Positions 26,660 to 37,457 of a DNA stretch of 64,000 nt are shown one piece after another. Source of the DNA: Chara braunii (Eukaryota; Streptophyta; Charophyceae; Charales; Characeae); assembly GCA_003427395.1 (NCBI GenBank), contig BFEA01000259.1, positions 146,165-210,164 of the forward strand, written 5' to 3'. Both the position numbers and the translations under genes were made by a program. Positions within the stretch are counted from its first letter, which is position 1. Each line of letters begins with the position of its first letter. The notes beneath the pieces are model-generated. The model was not told the DNA's origin, ran no database searches, and saw only the letters and a list, made by a program, of their open reading frames with translations.

Positions 26660-27777
26660 TGTGACGAACCAATTTCAGTTCCGCATAATTTTCTACGCGA
26701 TGACAATGAGGGGTCCTGAGATGGGAAGGTTGGGCCAACTACGGGAGATCGGGATTGAGGGAAAATTGCATCAGTGTCCTCGCTTTTTCGTCTTGTCTCC
26801 TTCATCGGTTCTTTTCGGATGGCTGGCTTTAGGGCCGGACAAGTCCCGAGATGGCCGATTGAGCGGCTGGCGTGCCGACAAAAACGCGATTAATAATGGT
26901 TGACGTCACTTCTCTCCTGTTTTGTTGACGGATTTTAGGCGCAGAGATCGCGCGGGAATTTTCGCTTCGTTCTCTTCGAATTTTCCTTTTTCTTCTTTCG
27001 AATCTTGTCGAGCCTTGACGGCTCTCGGAACTTCGGACTTCAAGTTGTTTTTTCAAAATTAGTATTTCTTTTTGTATTAGCTAGGAATTTAGGAATTTAG
27101 GAATTCAGAATTTCTTTTGCCGGGCGCTGTTTTTGCGGCTGCAACGAAGTTCTGATTAGTCAGCGCCCTTAATCTTGCAAGTAACTATAATTTTTGGGCG
27201 GGCGCCATTGTAATTGTATCTTTCTTCTTGAACTTCGTCTTTCCTGCTCCTTCTTTCCCTTTTGCTGTGCCTAGTTAGCACCACGGCCTGCATGCTCGGA
27301 TCGATGTGTGGAGAGTGGCTACGTCCCCCACGCCGCGGTCTGGCCATGCAGAACGCGGGCGCTTCCTCTCCTAATCTCCCTCCTAAGTCCTTGCAATTCC
27401 GTGTTCTTCTCGCATGCATGCACGCTATCAATTCCGGCTGCGCGATTAGATAACTCTCTTAACCAGCTGTTGGACGCTTGGGGTAGCGCGATCAGTGAGG
27501 GTCGGCTCACGAGCGAAGTAAGAGGTGAGTTGAAGTGGGAGTCGGGCGACCCGACGAGCTAGTGCCGAATGCGCGGGGTTGACGCGTGGGGCTACGGCGG
27601 ACTGTAGTGCGCGAGCGAACCTGACGGCTGCAGGAGGACTAAGCGGGTTGACGACTTCGTGGGTTGGTGCGTGACGACAGACTGTCCGCATCGGAGAGAG
27701 AGAGAGAGGCAGAGGGAGCTGAGGTTGATGGACGTGGAGTTGCAATTTTCTTTGTCTTATCTCCCTCCTTGCTTTTG

Positions 27778-27786
27778 TATATAAAT
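27778..27786 (+). promoter_or_regulatory. TATA-like box in the 5' LTR
   Basis: TATATAAAT lies after a (GA)n-rich stretch (27694-27722) and a pyrimidine stretch. The same box is kept in the 3' LTR at 38587-38595. Transcription would be expected to begin about 25-35 bp downstream. Inferred from sequence only. Confidence 0.55.
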
Positions 27787-28318
27787 TTTGATCTCAGCTC
27801 AGGGCGACTCGCCCGTTTTCTTTTGCCCTCGAAATCCTTGTCTCGGTTTCAGCCCCCACTCGTTTTTGCGATTGATCTTGATCTCACTTATTGTGACTCT
27901 TGTCCAATGAATGGATGAATGAATGTTTTGTCTGTTGCTTTTCTTTTGTCCGGTCCTGACCTTTGTTGCCATTAGGATAACCTCTATGTGCATAGTCATC
28001 ATTATTGCTTTCATTGTGGCTTGATTCGCTGTTGTTCTGATGGTTGCTGTGATGTCTGATGTGTGTTAACACATTGCATGCTCAAGAATGATTGCTTGCA
28101 GGATCACAGAGTGATTAGGTGATTGGGTAGTTGTTTATGGCACACGACGATTTTGCATAAGGAATTAGGCTCTCATTCTCCCAGAAACAAGCAATTTGGA
28201 GCAAACGCCCCGCGGGGACACGCGTAAGCGCGATTCGATTTGCGCAGCCTACACGTGTCCACGCGTGCCACTTCGCGACTATTGACGAACCTGACATCCA
28301 TTACGCCACAATGATAAG

Positions 28319-28807
28319 ATGCTGAGCTCTCGGGACTCGGAGTACTTCGACTTTTGGGTGAGAGAATGTATTAGGCAACGAAACCCAAAATTCCCCTGCC
28401 TAACCAAGAATCGATTGTACCCCAAGGAGTTTCACTGTGCCACAACCAGCGATCGGAGGTGCCCCGATTTTCCCACTTCAGATAATACGCAACTTGAATA
28501 CTTCATATCCCCCGGCTTCATCGTCATCTCTACCAATTTCCCTCCCTTCCGTCTCCTCCTCCCGTATCACCGACTCACGGTGGTTCCGTGGAATTCCATC
28601 GCCCCGTACTGGCCCCGCACGCCTTGCGGAAATTGCCGGCGACGTGGCAACCAACGAGCCACTGAAGCTAGAGGGCCTAACCCAAACGCGCGACGACAGA
28701 CGCCACGTGTCTGCACCCGAAGGCCCGACCTATCGGAATCACAGCCATCCCAGGCAGACCCCTCCCCGAAACGCCGTCATCAAAACCGACGGATCGGACG
28801 ACCCTGA
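28319..28807 (+). CDS. ORF-L: LTR-internal ORF (element 2 copy)
   Basis: 162 codons from ATG 28319. The middle is the part shared with elements 1 and 3: SPGFIVISTNFPPFRLLLPY then VPWNSIAPYWP and the CGNC pair (about residues 65-108). The N-terminal part FDFWVRECIRQ loosely matches the CEWDVREAV segment of element 1. The C-terminal third is basic and diverged. The ORF ends about 233 bp before the LTR end, as in the other two. The truncated 3' LTR of this element lacks it. Function unknown. Confidence 0.65.
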   Translation: MLSSRDSEYFDFWVRECIRQRNPKFPCLTKNRLYPKEFHCATTSDRRCPDFPTSDNTQLEYFISPGFIVISTNFPPFRLLLPYHRLTVVPWNSIAPYWPRTPCGNCRRRGNQRATEARGPNPNARRQTPRVCTRRPDLSESQPSQADPSPKRRHQNRRIGRP

Positions 28808-29040
28808 ATGCACCACGCATGCCATCTGCGTTATGTTGCACGACCCGACTACCATCAAACCGGAAATAACTCGCCCCCCTTAGCCATATTGCATCTATGC
28901 CCCTGAAACTTTGCCACATGAGATCTCAGTTCCGACCTCGGACTCCACCCCCACTTTCCCCTAAAATATTTGGCACACCCCTTTTCGCACTTCCATACCC
29001 ACATCCCACTTCGATCAGGAAGTCACGCCGGGTGTGAGGT

Positions 29041-29053
29041 TGGTATCGGAATC
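29041..29053 (+). promoter_or_regulatory. Primer-binding site (initiator tRNA-Met type)
   Basis: TGGTATCGGAATC directly follows the LTR end. TGGTATC is the complement of the 3' end of initiator tRNA-Met, the usual primer of plant LTR retrotransposons. Element 3 has TGGTATCGGAGCC in the same place. Confidence 0.75.
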
Positions 29054-29185
29054 CGATACGTGCCAGGGTTCTAGGACTCATACCTGGGCGTTCTGGCTAA
29101 CTGTGGACGACCGCGACCCCGGAACGCGCATCGACGCGATCCCGTCGTCACCAGAAGCCGGTCTGCGGCTCGACGGACGGTCAAT

Positions 29186-30169
29186 ATGAATGCTAATCAG
29201 CAGAACCCCCAACAAAACCCGAATCCCCAGCAGAATCCTAATCAACCCGTACCACGGGCACGGGCTCCTATGACGCCACCCAACCTTTATCTCTTCGACC
29301 CTGCACATCATCTCGCTGGAGCATGGCTAGCCACGCTCCGGGCTCAATAGTATGATGATAACGAGGCACAGGTGAACATCCCTGCACGACTGGGAGGAGA
29401 TGCCCATCACTAGTTTAGCACCTATGTACGGGTCGATCTCCCGACATTCGAGCGAGATTTCTTGAACCGATTCGATTACATCCACCCAGAACAAACTCTC
29501 TTTATGATCAAAGATTGAGTTAAAAAACCCCTCGAATCTGTTACCGAGTATGGAAACCGATTCTATAGGATGTCTGTGAAAACAGAACGAGGCGAACAAG
29601 TAGGCCGAGATTTGTTCATCGATGGACTTCGCAACCGAATGATGAGGGCGAAACTGTGAAAACAGTTCTTCCCCATCAACCACACACTGCAACAGATCAT
29701 GGCAGCTGCAAAAGAAATGAAACGAAAGTTCGTTGCGAGTTTCCTAGAAGGGGAAGACTATCCTAGGGAAGGAGACTCGTCCGAGCTGGCAAGAGCTAAA
29801 GTTGAGTTGGTTGCACTGCAGAACAAATTTCAAAACATGGGGTTTGTGTCGGGCCCTGTCACCTATCTGGAGCAGATTAGTCCCAAACGATCGGTCCCGA
29901 GTGTGATTACGAGCGTGCCCGTGCCCGTGATGACAGCACCTCCACCCCCGATCGAACCCCCCTCACAACTGAATGAGTCTTCTGCCCTATTAGAACTAAC
30001 CAAGACATTGGTTACCCTGATTCAGGAAAGCAAAAAGGAACAGCGAGAACACAACGCTCGGATAAAGGCGATGATGAGGTCGATGCGACCAATAGCGGTG
30101 CGTGCCGCCCCGATTCAGCATGGATTGGCTCCGACACCCCCCCCCCCCCAGGGATCCCGGGCAATCTGA
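29186..30169 (+). pseudogene. Gag (element 2)
   Basis: From ATG 29186 the frame has an N/Q/P-rich start, a central capsid-like part (DYIHPEQTLFMIKD, YGNRFYRMSVKT, GRDLFIDGLRNRMMRAKL, typical of retrotransposon gag domains) and a Pro-rich end. Stops interrupt it near 29348, 29413, 29517 and 29657. The frame shifts in a run of about 12 C at 30138-30149, just before the zinc knuckle. Gag would form the particle that packages element RNA. Confidence 0.8.
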
Positions 30170-31341
30170 ACGCCTGTTACACGTGTCACCAACTAGGACA
30201 GATAGCCCGTGATTGCCCTCATCGACCCCCGCAGCAACGAGTCAGAGCCGCACCGGTAGCAGCGGCCCCGATCGCCAACGGACCTGGACGAGTAGGGGCT
30301 TTGATGGAAAAAATGGAAGGAGGCGGAAGCACATTAGCTACGATGGAGGAAGTTGCTGAACTAATCTCGTTAGATCGGTACGTAACACTTGGCTACGCGG
30401 GGCTTGGGATGATTGGAACGATTACACCCGCGCCAGAACAAAGAGAAGTGGCGGAATGACGGCCCTCTCCAGGAGAAATGGAGTTGGGAGGACCCACCTT
30501 CGTCACGGAGGAAATCGATGTTCTCAACATCGTTCAAGCCTTGGACCATTGGATTCCCCTTCCGATCGGTCATCTACTTTCGATTTCGGAACAAACCAAC
30601 GAACGAATAGTGCAACACTGCAAAGCGAATCGAAAATGATTCGCCCTTGCTCGAACAGCGAGCACAAAAGCGAAAAATCCCATGCCAGATGAAAATGCAG
30701 CAGGAATTTCAGACCCGATACGATTAGGATTAATCCAGAAAGATGATCACTTCCTACGGATTAAACGGATCCCATGGAAATCCGCCGAATGTGATATCGA
30801 GATATGGGGAACCCCGTACAATGCCATTATCGATTCGGGAATCGCTGTTCTGGCTATCTCGTTACGCGTAGTTGAAAAAGCAGGAAAAAAGAACGATCTA
30901 ATCATGCTTACGGAAAAAGATCAACTTGTTTCAGCAGATGAAGAGAAGATTAAAACGGTGGGATGAATCACCAATGTTGCTTTTCGATTGGGAAAGGTAC
31001 ATACGCTGGGAGATGTCGTGGTCTTAGACGTAAACACTTACGACCTTTTTGGCCTTCCCGCTCTTGTGGCCCTGAGAGTCGGTCTGGATTTTGAGAGACG
31101 ATTGATTGTCCTCCGAAATACAGGAGGAAAACCGTATGTTGTACTGATGAGATTGACCCTTCGTACCACCACTAACGTGACTCCGTGGGTTTCTCCCCTG
31201 ATGCCGGGAACCCTCCGTATGATCACCTGGGATAATTCCGCAGACGACGGGCAACCGTCGAAGGATACGGACAACAGTGATGAGGATGATCCGGTGATCC
31301 TAGAGATGGCACAACAATGTACCTATTACCCTATGCAATGA
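30170..31341 (+). pseudogene. Zinc knuckle, linker and aspartic protease (element 2)
   Basis: The knuckle reads CYTCHQLGQIARDC: C-x2-C-x9-C with Gln where the His of CCHC belongs. The linker part (about 30500-30650) keeps EIDVLNIVQALD and IPLPIGHLLSISE, which element 3 shares. The protease is marked by NAIIDSGIAVLAIS (Asp-Ser-Gly catalytic motif) near 30820-30860 and LVSADEEKIKTVG. A stop lies at 30964-30966. VVLDVNTYDLFGLPALVALR later resembles the flap and C-terminal part. It would cut the Gag-Pol precursor. Confidence 0.8.
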
Positions 31342-33421
31342 GCGAACACAAGATCGCTTAACCTGACCGATCAGAGTTTACAAAGAGCGCAAGCTATGAT
31401 TTTGGGTGAACCCCTCGTATAAATTTTGAGGATGGCCGATTCTTTGGAAACCCCTCGAACCCTGTACGAAGGTATCTCCCCTCTACTTACACGATACAAT
31501 GACAAAAGGCACTATTGCGAGATTACAAATCTCTCACGATCTCTTTTCACGCCTGCAAAAGAGATACGATTGATACGCTTAGGGGCGGAGACCAATTCTT
31601 CAGAGCCCCCTGAGCGCCTCGAAACCAGACTTGGAATTAAAATTGCGACGAAACCAGTGCCTTGGCAGGACATTCGAGATGGAATAACATCGGAAGAACA
31701 CGTGGCCATTCGAGAACAGGATGCACAAATGATGACTACGGTATTCTCCTGGCGGTCGGACAATTCGTTTATTTCCGCGCCCCCGCCCGAAAACACTTAG
31801 CGGGTGAGTACGAAACACATCGATGTACGAATATGGGATGAGTTGTATGAGTTGCATGTGCCCCAATATGTGCTTGATGAGATCCATCATCTAATCGCGA
31901 AAATTTTAAAAGAATACAAAGGAGCGATTAGTCTGACGAACACAGACATCGGACTATCGTTAGTCATACAACACGAGATCCAAACCGGAAACCATCCCCC
32001 GATCCACTGTAAGCCTTACAGATACTCCTTGGTAGAACGGAAAACGACCCTTGAGCGGATTCGAGAATTTGAAGCTAATGATTGGATCGAACCCGCCACC
32101 GGGCCATGGTCGTTCCCTGTAGTATCGGTGCCGAAAAAGAACGTGTCTATTCGCATATGCATTGATTATCGCAAGCTGAATGACATCACGATTAAAGATG
32201 TGTACCCCCTTCCCAGGATTGATGATTTGGTCAATTTTGCTGGATGCGATTGATTGTGCTAATTACTTTAGTAAGTTCGACATCTGTCACGACTTCCATC
32301 ACATTCTGGTTAAGGAGGAAGATCGACCGAAGACGACCTTTGTACTTTTCGAAGGCACATGGCAGTGGGTCCGATGTCCGATGGGTATTTGCAACGCGCG
32401 TGCCACATTTCAGGGGGCGATGAAGGTGACGTTTGAGAACTTCGTGAACAAGACGCGGCTCACTAAGGGGATGATTAACTTTTGCGTCATCGTGTACATG
32501 GACGACATCCTCGTCTACTCAGAGACCTATCATGGGCATGCACAACACATCGAGTGGACGCTAGGAGCTCTGAGAGACGCTGGGTTCAAGATCGCGATCG
32601 AAAAGAGCGAGTTCTTCCTCTCAGAAATCTCGTTTTTGGGTTACGTGGTGACACGTGGAGGGCTGCGACCAGATTCACGGAAAGTCGCGGCGGTGAAAGA
32701 TGCTCCTATCCCCACGTCAGTGACGCAGGTTCAAGCTTTTCTGGGACTGGCATCGTACTACCGACGTTTTATCAAAGGCTTCGCTGCGATTGCACGACCT
32801 CTGACAAATCTGCTGCGAAAGGACCAGCCCCTTAGTTGGGACGCAGAGTGAGAACAGGCCTTCGCCACCCTCAAAGGCGCTCTGGCGACAACACCTATTT
32901 TGATCCGGCCGGACCCCACGAAACAATTCATTATCATAACGGATTGGCAGCCAGAGGCGATTTCCGCTATTCTAGCGCAGAAGGGGAACGACGACCGAGA
33001 ACACGTCATCGAATACGCGTCTCATACGGTGCCAGACGAACGAAGGAACGACTCAGCTCCGCAAGGTGAATGCTATGCTGTAGTCTAAGGAATTCAGCAC
33101 TTCCATCCGTATTTGTACGGACACAAGTTCCTCCTTGTAACCGATCACGAGCCCTTACTGGCTCCCAAGAAGCTCACTAATTACACGGGTATGATCGGAT
33201 GGTGGGCTGTGCGCCTACAGGAATACGATTTCGACATTGTCCACCGAAAGACGGAGAGGCACGACAACGCGGACGGGTTGACACGTCTACATCGCCCCGC
33301 TAAGGTGCCAAGGGGCGAAAAAATCATTCCGTGGAAGGAACCAGAGTCAGCGAACGGACCCAAGTACGGACAAGTGGCAGCCCTTCCACGTGGCAAGAAG
33401 CAGGCGATTGGCAATGGGTGA
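31342..33421 (+). pseudogene. Reverse transcriptase and RNase H (element 2)
   Basis: 31426-31800 is a linker of unknown role shared with element 3 (LETPRTLYEG). RT then runs [58 protein letters not shown], a frameshift near 32240, then FSKFDICHDFHHILVKEEDR, CPMGICNARATFQGAM and CVIVYMDDILVYS with both catalytic Asp. The thumb is AFLGLASYYRRFIKGFAAIA. RNase H begins PILIRPDPTKQFIIITDW and ends HRKTERHDNADGLTRL. Stops are near 32849 and 33088. Typical Ty3/gypsy order and length. Confidence 0.9.
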
Positions 33422-33459
33422 CGGAGGTGATCCTACAACTCCTCTCTCCCCTCTCATCT

Positions 33460-35142
33460 TCATCTTTTCTCTCTCTACCCGACAAATTTTGTTATTTTTG
33501 TGAAGCGATCTCGCGCGTCTACTCAATCTCAATGCGTCCTAGCGGAGAAGGGTATGCAAAATGGATAGATTGTCGACAGTGTGTCGCATGAGCCCATGGC
33601 TCGTGCATCCAGTACATAAATGGCGGTAAGCCTTGGTTGTGTTCCTTGTGTCGGACTGATAAGATCCCGACTGAAGCTCGGTTTTTTGACGCCACTTTAG
33701 AAGGGTTGGAAAAGACCTGGAAGTTTAGGAGGGCCGAGATATGGACGGACATCGCTCTAATTGCCACCTTGGTAGGAAACCCCCTCCAGGCCTTCACTAA
33801 CGAAGACCGGAGGAGGGTCAATGAAAGGGCGCGGGATTATCGTTGGAACGAGGGCCGGTTAGAAAAACGGAAGACGGATGGTAGCGGGATTTGGAGGGTA
33901 GTACCGCACCCGTTCATGAGGTATGACTGGGTTAAGACGGCGCATGAGGAAATGGTAACCCATTTTGCCGTATGGATCACGGAAGCGGCAATCTACAAGA
34001 ACAAGTGGTACTGGTCCAATATTCGCGATGATGTGAAATTCATCGTCGCGAATTGCCAGGTCTGCGCTGCTGACAAGACGCCGATCCAGCCGCCAAGATC
34101 GATAGTACCAATGGTAGTTGAACGACCTTTTCAGAGGGTTAGCATGGATACTACCGATATTGCGTTGCCCCTTGGACCGAATAGCTGCGAATATTCAATC
34201 CTACTAGTATTCGTGGACCACTTCTCGAAATGGATCGAGGCGTATCCGTGTCGTATGCGACAGGCGGTCGAAATTGCGCGATATGTCAACCGGTTTCTAG
34301 GAATGCACCAGGACGCAGAGGAAATCCTAACCGACAATGGGGTAGAATTCAGAGGCGAAGTTTTAAGGAATCTGGTCGTACACGGCGTCGCTATTCGGAA
34401 CACCGCACCCCACATGTCGCAATCTAATGGCCTAGTGGAAAACGCAAATCGGGTGATAAAAACAACGTTGCGATGAAACATCGCGGCACAGGATTTGAGG
34501 CCCTGGCCCGATTTCATAGATCACATCCTAGCGGTCCATCAAGGAACGCCTCACGAATTGACGGGCCTTAGTCCCTTCCAATTACGAACCAATAGCGTAG
34601 CTTGTGTCTCGATACTGAGCCTCCCCAACGGATCCTCATTGAACCGACGGCCCACAAGGTCTACGGTTCAGGACAAGGTCAAGCGGCATATGGAGCTAAT
34701 GGAACGGTCCCTTCCCTGACTAGCCCGAAAGCGCCAGAAAATGACTGAGTTGGCCCACAGCCGACAGATCCGTAGCTATGAGACCCGAAATGAGAACGCG
34801 GGACCACAAACCCAGTATAAATTAGGGGACCTGGTGCAGGTGAGGAAATGTGCTCGCCAAGGGAAGATAGCGCCACGATTCTTCGGGCGATTTCGTGTGA
34901 TCGAACTCGGCCCGAACGGAGTGAACACCGTGCGCCTCGTGCCAGAGGTATCGGGAAGCCGGTCGGCTCGATCGATCGTACTACGCCACGCTTCCTATCT
35001 ACATATTCTCCCTTCCTCTCCATCTCCAGCTGTGTCTGCTTCCTCCTTCGCTACGGAAGAGAAAGATGACTCCTTATCGCTTTCATCCCCTCCTGCATCT
35101 ATCGACCCTTCTCATACCCCGTCCCCGCCTCCATCGCCATGA
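33460..35142 (+). pseudogene. Integrase with an N-terminal PHD-type finger (element 2)
   Basis: A C4HC3 finger at 33490-33651 reads CYFC, 23 residues, CRQC, 4 positions, H, 2, C, 11, CSLC. The position two before the His is an in-frame TGA (33589) where PHD fingers usually have Trp; WID before CRQC and PWL before CSLC also fit. The integrase follows: an H/C zinc region (HEEMVTHF ... NCQVCAAD), core Asp in SMDTTDI, Asp in LTDNGVEF, Glu in QSNGLVEN. A GPY/F-like end contains YKLGDLVQVRKCAR and LGPNGVNTVRLV. Further stops are near 34474 and 34718. The stop TGA at 35140-35142 overlaps ORF-X. No chromodomain follows. A PHD finger could read histone H3 tails and bias integration. Confidence 0.8.
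33490..33651 (+). other. PHD-type zinc finger segment
   Basis: Metal ligands by codon: C 33490, C 33499, C 33571, C 33580, H 33595, C 33604, C 33640, C 33649. The spacing is C-x2-C-x23-C-x2-C-x4-H-x2-C-x11-C-x2-C, within the PHD range. A RING finger would have C-x-H-x2-C spacing in the middle, which this lacks. Confidence 0.75.
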
Positions 35143-35489
35143 GCTTGTCAGTGGAGCAGGTGATCAGTGCGCAACTGCTAACCCCGAGAGGACGGATTAG
35201 TACCATCCGACAAGTACAGCGGTCACGCCTTAGTGCCGATCTTCTTCGGTTTGCAGCTTTCTTCAGCACGTCGGCAATCCATGCAGCGGCGGAATTCCAG
35301 TTTTCGCAAGCAGCAGGGACACATGTTCTGGCCGAGATTTCGGCCTTCCAGCGCCTGTCCCCTTCTGGCATGAGTCACATCACAGTCGTCATCGTCTTCA
35401 TCGGGGATATTACGGTGGTGCCATCGGCGATCCATCCCGACATCCTCCGAACCTTGTGCACGTGGGGCGAAGAGATCCAGGCTGCGTGA
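35139..35489 (+). CDS. ORF-X (element 2)
   Basis: 116 codons, intact, starting in ATGA with the pol stop. It aligns with ORF-X of element 1 over most of its length: LLTPRGRISTIRQVQRSRLS then ADLLRFAAFF, HAAAEFQFSQAAGTHVLAEI and SAFQRLSPSGMSHITVVIVF. The last 25 residues diverge. No known domain. The TCGCCATGAG context of the start is the same in both elements. Confidence 0.7.
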   Translation: MSLSVEQVISAQLLTPRGRISTIRQVQRSRLSADLLRFAAFFSTSAIHAAAEFQFSQAAGTHVLAEISAFQRLSPSGMSHITVVIVFIGDITVVPSAIHPDILRTLCTWGEEIQAA

Positions 35490-35614
35490 ACAACACTCCT
35501 TGCTCGACGCGGGGATATAGTCGTGCCCGCGCACGACATCGGTCTGCAGCTTCGCTCTTCCACCGATTCACCGCCAATCGTGTTACCAGAGCTTCGTCCC
35601 TTTGCGCCGCCCCG

Positions 35615-36676
35615 ATGAGTCGCCACCGCCTTTCTCTCTTTGGCCTTCCCTCTGACATCCCCACCCTCTAGCAATCTGCTCACGCCCCCTCTCTCTCTTA
35701 TCGTGTCAAGCAGATCAGTGTGCCGATACTGAACAAGGAGAAGTGGAGTGACTGGTGGGAGGAGCACGCAGAGCTTGTCTTCTGCTTGCTGAGTTCCGCT
35801 GGTCTGAGCCGGCGCCGTATGGAGAGGGTCCATGACTTCCAGACGACGAAGTGGAGTTGCTGATTGTACAAGCCTGGAGAACGGCGACGGAGGGGGATTT
35901 GTTGGGGATACTGTTCGGAAAGGTAACCATTTGTTGGGGATACTGTTCAGAAAGGTGGTTGATTACGGCCGAACTGCTGGTGTTTCTGACGCAACTGGTG
36001 GATGACCTGCCAGCCCCTGGATATCTTATCACAGTGTGACAATCAGCCGGGCACCCACGTGCTTTCCCGAACACTCGAATCACGCCTGCTATGGTCCACG
36101 TGTACTGAGCTGGACGGCGACAACTGTGTCTATCCGTCCCAGGCTCTTTTTCTGGAGATCGATGTCACCGATCTCACAGTGTGGGACCCCATCATCCGGA
36201 AAGGAAACGCGCGGCAAGAGGAACACGAGGGCGAGGAGGAAGGCGAAGAAGAAGAAGAAGAAGAATCGAGCAAAGATAGTGACGATCCTGATTACATTCA
36301 TGAAGAAGAAGAGGACGAGGAAGAAGAGGAGCCAACAGAAGAAGAAGAGGTAGCCGGTGGACCGAGTCAGCAGCCCGAACGAAGCAAGGAAGAAGAAGAG
36401 GCCAGAGCGCGAAGACGATTGGAGAAGGTGGAAGGAAAACGGCTGGTTGAGGAAAGGTCCCCGCTGGATCTATCGTTGGGAAACCCGTGGTTCGATCCGG
36501 AGCCCCCGAAGGAAGACGAAGGAAACGATGGAACCGCAGCGGAGGGATCGGGAAGACGTCGCCGAAGGAGCGAATCGCTGATTTCGTCTGGTTCCTCTGC
36601 GCGACCTGCCCTTCGCCTACGTCATCATGAGGGCGATCGGGCTTCGTCCCCGTTCGTTCTCTCGCCGTCCCCTTGA
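35615..36676 (+). pseudogene. ORF-Y (element 2), broken
   Basis: An ATG at 35615 starts MSRHRLSLFGLPSDIPTL, like the start of element 1 ORF-Y, but a stop follows at once (35669). Similarity returns at AELLVFLTQLVDDLP (about 35970-36015). After a stop/shift near 36040 a long open stretch carries a Glu-rich tail (about 36220-36360, made of GAAGAA repeats) and a mixed charged end. The Glu-rich tract is far longer than in element 1. It overlaps the start of ORF-Z by about 50 bases. Confidence 0.6.
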
Positions 36677-37163
36677 CTTCCTGATGCTGACCCGACTCCC
36701 TGGTAGACCCCCGTTCCCCGTTGGATGGTGTCCCTTCCCTCCAGACCTCTTCCACCACCTTTACGCCACCCGCCTCCTAGTCACTGTCTTCCCGCACGTT
36801 ACGGCCCGCTCTGTAGTAGATTCTTTTCTTCTCCATGTTCTCATGTTTAGGGCAGATTGGCGGGAATATAACCATATAGAAATATATTGTACTATATCAG
36901 GAACGATCCCCGCCTGCAAAAACTATGAGAATTTTTCCACCGCTCTTCGCCCCACTCTCTCCACTATCTACTCCGACTATATTGCCTCTCTCCCCCACCA
37001 TCGTGAAGAACCTCGTTTCCCCTGCATCCATAGCTCCATCCATTACACCTCCCTTCCCGCTTTCGAATCTCCGACCATCAACCGCTTCATGCCTCCTCTT
37101 CCCCAGCATCCTCCACCGCCTCCCCCAGCAATAATTAGATTGCCCTTCCCGGGAAACCTGTAG
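36627..37163 (+). CDS. ORF-Z (element 2)
   Basis: 178 codons, intact. It shares with element 1 RPRSFSRRPLDFL (about 7-19), LYATRLLVTVFPHVT, WREYNHIEIYCTISGTIPA (about 78-96) and YSDYIASLPHH. A Pro-rich end (PPPPPPAI) is particular to this copy. No known domain. Last ORF before the 3' LTR. Confidence 0.65.
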   Translation: MRAIGLRPRSFSRRPLDFLMLTRLPGRPPFPVGWCPFPPDLFHHLYATRLLVTVFPHVTARSVVDSFLLHVLMFRADWREYNHIEIYCTISGTIPACKNYENFSTALRPTLSTIYSDYIASLPHHREEPRFPCIHSSIHYTSLPAFESPTINRFMPPLPQHPPPPPPAIIRLPFPGNL

Positions 37164-37457
37164 GTTGGAACGCTCCTCGCCCCCACTCCCGACTAACCCA
37201 CCAACTCGCCATGCCCCTAGGTTGATTGGCATGTGCCACGATGACGACACGCACGATCCCCTCCTCGGACTGAAGAGAGCCCATGCTGAGGAAAACTATA
37301 TGATAGAGCCACGTATGTCACCCTGAATGACTTCCACACTCCTTTGCACGGTTGGTGGCAACATAAGAGCTCCGCTTGTCGATCGATTAGAGAGATCGGC
37401 AAGTGTCACAAGCAAGCAGGAGCTTGCTTAAGATTGAAACCCCCCGGGCGTCATATA
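37164..37457 (+). other. Non-coding stretch before the 3' LTR (element 2)
   Basis: There is no conserved ORF. It ends GATTGAAACCCCCCGGGCG then TCATATA, like element 1 before its 3' LTR. No clear purine tract. Confidence 0.45.

Larger units (their letters stand above)
26660..29040 (+). repeat. 5' LTR of element 2 (~2.38 kb)
   Basis: It starts TGTGACGAACC. The first 1.27 kb is repeated with few differences at 37458-38737, proving it is an LTR. The rest is present only here because the 3' copy is truncated, but its end block (TTTGGCACACCCC ... GTGTGAGG) matches the ends of the element 1 and 3 LTRs. A TATA-like box is at 27778-27786, so the first ~1.15 kb would be U3 and the last ~1.2 kb would be transcribed leader. 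Confidence 0.85.

Noticed and set aside
26660-27925. The LTR of element 2 being only 1.27 kb, with ORF-L in the internal leader
   Set aside because: In element 1 the same ORF-L lies downstream of ORF-Z and the LTR start, at the 3' end of the element and without a following primer-binding site. The real primer-binding site of element 2 is at 29041. The 3' LTR is simply truncated.
36089-36758. Long minus-strand ORFs opposite ORF-Y and ORF-Z of element 2
   Set aside because: They are shadows of the Glu-rich GAA repeats (read as Phe/Leu-rich on the other strand) and are not conserved in element 1.
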